Shown here: piece after piece, positions 5,439 to 6,783 of the stretch
Layout: each line of letters opens with the position of its first letter
How positions within the stretch are numbered: the first letter of the stretch is position 1
DNA from: JAMCZC01 sp964364925
GTDB taxonomy: Bacteria; Patescibacteriota; Microgenomatia; Levybacterales; UBA12049
NCBI GenBank assembly: GCA_964364925.1
Contig: CAYIOB010000044.1
Span: 1 to 6,783, forward strand
Direction of reading: 5' to 3'
DNA: 6,783 nucleotides
The notes under the pieces: generated by a model
Seen by the model: only the letters and a program-made list of their open reading frames with translations
Database searches by the model: none
Told to the model about the DNA's origin: nothing
Position numbers and translations under genes: made by a program

Positions 5439-6724
5439 GTTCCTGCAACTCTCATCGCGGGTGTCCCGTCAAGGTTATAAATTGCTTTCATTGCAGAACC
5501 TTCCGGGATTTCATCCGGATTTCCAATATATAAAACATCCCTTTTTAGTGAGTCTTTCTGCCAATCAATCGGCCTGAACGTGTATCTTCCGAAGGAATGG
5601 TGGGAATCAAAACTACCTGAACTCTTTTCTCCAATTTTTTGATATTCTTCGGGGGGATATTTTAAATAAAAGAGAAAAAACATATAAGATTTATCCATTG
5701 GCTGCTTATCAGAAATAACAATTTCTCTATAATTTCCTTCTATTTTTTTAACCTCATCAACTGCGTCTTTATAACCATACTGCCAATCATAAGAATCATA
5801 ATAATTAAGCTGAACAAAATATTGGTTTAAATAGTATGAAAAGTTAAAAGCAGCAAATAGCAAATAGCAAATGGCAAATAGTTTCCATATTTTGAAATTG
5901 AAAATTGAAAATTTAAAATTAGAAATTGAAGCGACAGCGACTACTATTCCTAAAGATATAATTATTTGAAAAGTTGGCAGAAAGTTAAGGGTTCTGACGG
6001 CATGAGGAACTCCAGTTGTAATTGAAGCAGGAATAGGTGCAATTAAAAGCCATGATAAAACCAATAATTTTATTTTTTTATCAAACTTACCAAAAACCAA
6101 AAAGTAAAGTCCAAGAAGCAGAAATGGAAATTCAAATAAATACAACAGTCCCATGTTTGGAGCATGGTGCCTTGAGATATCCCCTGTTATAAATAGCCAG
6201 TTGGGACTAAAATGAGAAATATAACCTGCAATTATTGCTTTTGCATAAACCAGCCTTCGGTTATCTAAAATTAATCCCAAAGTATCGTTATTTGCCCTGT
6301 CTCTTTCCAGTTTCTGAATACTATCTTTAAGAATTTCGGTTTGATAAGAAAATATGCTTGTCCCTGTTACTCTTAAAAGCGCAGCTCTATTGTTTAATAT
6401 GTAAAAAGACATTGGCATTACTACAATAAGTCCTACTACAAAAGCAGAAAAAATATACTTTTTACCTAAAGCAAATAGCTCTTTTCTAAAAATGAGTACC
6501 AGTGCTAATGCTAAAAGAGGTGTAAAAACTTTTTCACTTTGATAAGCATAAATCGAAAGTCCCGCAAAAACAGTTGACAAAGATAGTAACATAGGTTTTT
6601 TAAGACCTTTTACGAAAAATAAAACCATTAGTAAATTAAGTGCTGCTCCTACGTTTGATTCAAAACCTACTCTTGAAAATTGTATTGACCATGGGGAAAT
6701 GGCCATAAGCCCTGCCGAAAGCAA
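5435..6724 (-). CDS. GT39-like membrane glycosyltransferase, N-terminus missing
   Basis: The nominal TTG start at 6724 gives 429 residues, but it has no Shine-Dalgarno and begins in the middle of a conserved segment. The family-like frame continues upstream as KILNTEALA to 6751, then meets TAA at 6752-6754. Recognisable GT39-like blocks are AISPWSIQFSRVGFESN (8-24), GLSIYAYQSEKVF (55-67), LFITGDISRHHAPNMG (177-192), YLFEFPFLLLGL (195-206) and SWLLIAPIPASITTGVPHAVR (224-244). About eight membrane helices remain. Residues 310-429 are a soluble C-terminal domain with RYTFRPIDW and VLYIGNPDEIP. The missing part, roughly the first 100-130 residues by family length, would hold the first outer loop with its catalytic acidic residues. 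The last membrane helix (about 279-300) and the stretch before it are largely encoded by two heptamer arrays at 5852-5927. The gene overlaps the next by ATGA. Either a frameshift or an assembly error explains the broken start. Confidence 0.8.
   Translation of the reverse strand: MLSAGLMAISPWSIQFSRVGFESNVGAALNLLMVLFFVKGLKKPMLLSLSTVFAGLSIYAYQSEKVFTPLLALALVLIFRKELFALGKKYIFSAFVVGLIVVMPMSFYILNNRAALLRVTGTSIFSYQTEILKDSIQKLERDRANNDTLGLILDNRRLVYAKAIIAGYISHFSPNWLFITGDISRHHAPNMGLLYLFEFPFLLLGLYFLVFGKFDKKIKLLVLSWLLIAPIPASITTGVPHAVRTLNFLPTFQIIISLGIVVAVASISNFKFSIFNFKIWKLFAICYLLFAAFNFSYYLNQYFVQLNYYDSYDWQYGYKDAVDEVKKIEGNYREIVISDKQPMDKSYMFFLFYLKYPPEEYQKIGEKSSGSFDSHHSFGRYTFRPIDWQKDSLKRDVLYIGNPDEIPEGSAMKAIYNLDGTPAMRVAGT
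5852..5879 (-). repeat. Four-unit heptamer array inside the GT39-like gene (first of two)
   Basis: On the plus strand: AGCAAAT three times, then GGCAAAT, in exact 7-bp phase. The coding-strand unit ATTTGCT is free of stop codons in all frames. It encodes LFAICYLLFA, the core of the last membrane helix (about residues 282-291 from the nominal start). Since 7 bp cycles through the three frames, a tandem array of this unit encodes a repeating seven-residue hydrophobic pattern. Confidence 0.85.
5893..5927 (-). repeat. Five-unit heptamer array inside the GT39-like gene (second of two)
   Basis: Plus-strand units TGAAATT, GAAAATT, GAAAATT, TAAAATT, AGAAATT. The coding-strand consensus AATTTTC gives the peptide SNFKFSIFNFK (about residues 268-278 from the nominal start). 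It lies 13 bp from the AGCAAAT array, so two different heptamer families stand side by side and together account for about 26 residues between two conserved parts of the protein. Confidence 0.85.
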
Positions 6725-6747
6725 GGCGAGCGCTTCCGTATTTAGTA

Positions 6748-6783
6748 TTTTTTATAGACGAGCTGGCTGATCTTATGGCTTCC
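6748..6783 (-). other. Out-of-frame upstream piece of the GT39-like gene, or contig-edge error
   Basis: From 6783 the minus strand reads GSHKISQLVYKKY and then TAA in one frame, while the frame of the downstream gene has TAA at 6752-6754. The coding strand has a run of six A at 6753-6748. One extra A would join LVYKK to ILNTEALALLSAG, a plausible family sequence. The piece is too short to show homology by itself, and the edge position makes an assembly or sequencing error as likely as a true mutation. Confidence 0.4.

Noticed and set aside
535..5927. CRISPR array or CRISPR-like repeats
   Set aside because: The repeats are 7-bp tandem units without spacers, and no cas-like gene is present.
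6722..6724. TTG at 6724 as a true start codon
   Set aside because: No Shine-Dalgarno is present, the conserved frame continues upstream to 6751, and a start there would leave a GT39-like enzyme without its catalytic loop.

Overview
The window is an AT-rich, tightly packed stretch in which every gene lies on the minus strand, so it reads as one operon-like run transcribed from high to low coordinates. Protein features and style (families of GT-C membrane proteins resembling those of Microgenomates-type genomes, 4-base ATGA overlaps, few Shine-Dalgarno sites, short repeats inserted in genes) suggest an uncultured Patescibacteria/CPR bacterium. That placement is inference from remembered family resemblance, not a search. 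Two genes end in TGA at sensible points, so TGA is probably a stop here and the recoded code of Gracilibacteria/Absconditabacteria is unlikely.

Layout in transcription order: (1) 6751-5435, a GT39-like polytopic membrane glycosyltransferase without its N-terminus, broken near the window edge by what looks like a one-base slip in an A run; (2) 5438-3945, a complete GT-C-like membrane protein with a C-terminal soluble domain, joined to the first by an ATGA overlap; (3) a 35-bp gap filled by a five-unit heptamer array; (4) 3909-2557, another GT-C-like membrane protein; (5) 2564-924, a large membrane protein like the 6-pyruvoyl-tetrahydropterin-synthase-related/YfhO-like group, overlapping the previous gene; (6) 911-75, a cytoplasmic family 2 glycosyltransferase of the WaaE/KdtX type; (7) 78-1, the first 26 codons of a GalE-like NAD-dependent sugar epimerase, again with an ATGA overlap.

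Together the genes look like a cell-envelope glycan or glycoprotein module. The epimerase would make a nucleotide sugar, the GT2 enzyme would add sugars on the cytoplasmic side, and the four polytopic proteins would probably transfer sugars from polyprenyl-phosphate carriers on the outer face of the membrane. Donor and acceptor cannot be read from the sequence.

The most unusual content is a set of short repeats. Five arrays of 7-bp units, each with a different sequence (21-35 bp long), lie in or between the genes, and one GC-rich 36-bp imperfect palindrome sits exactly in frame inside the GT2 gene. In the two coding arrays whose unit contains TAA, only the units that would place that TAA in frame have diverged. 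No stretch over 35 bp lacks a gene, apart from the unresolved last 29-32 bases at the right edge. I saw no RNA genes, CRISPR, transposons or clear terminators.
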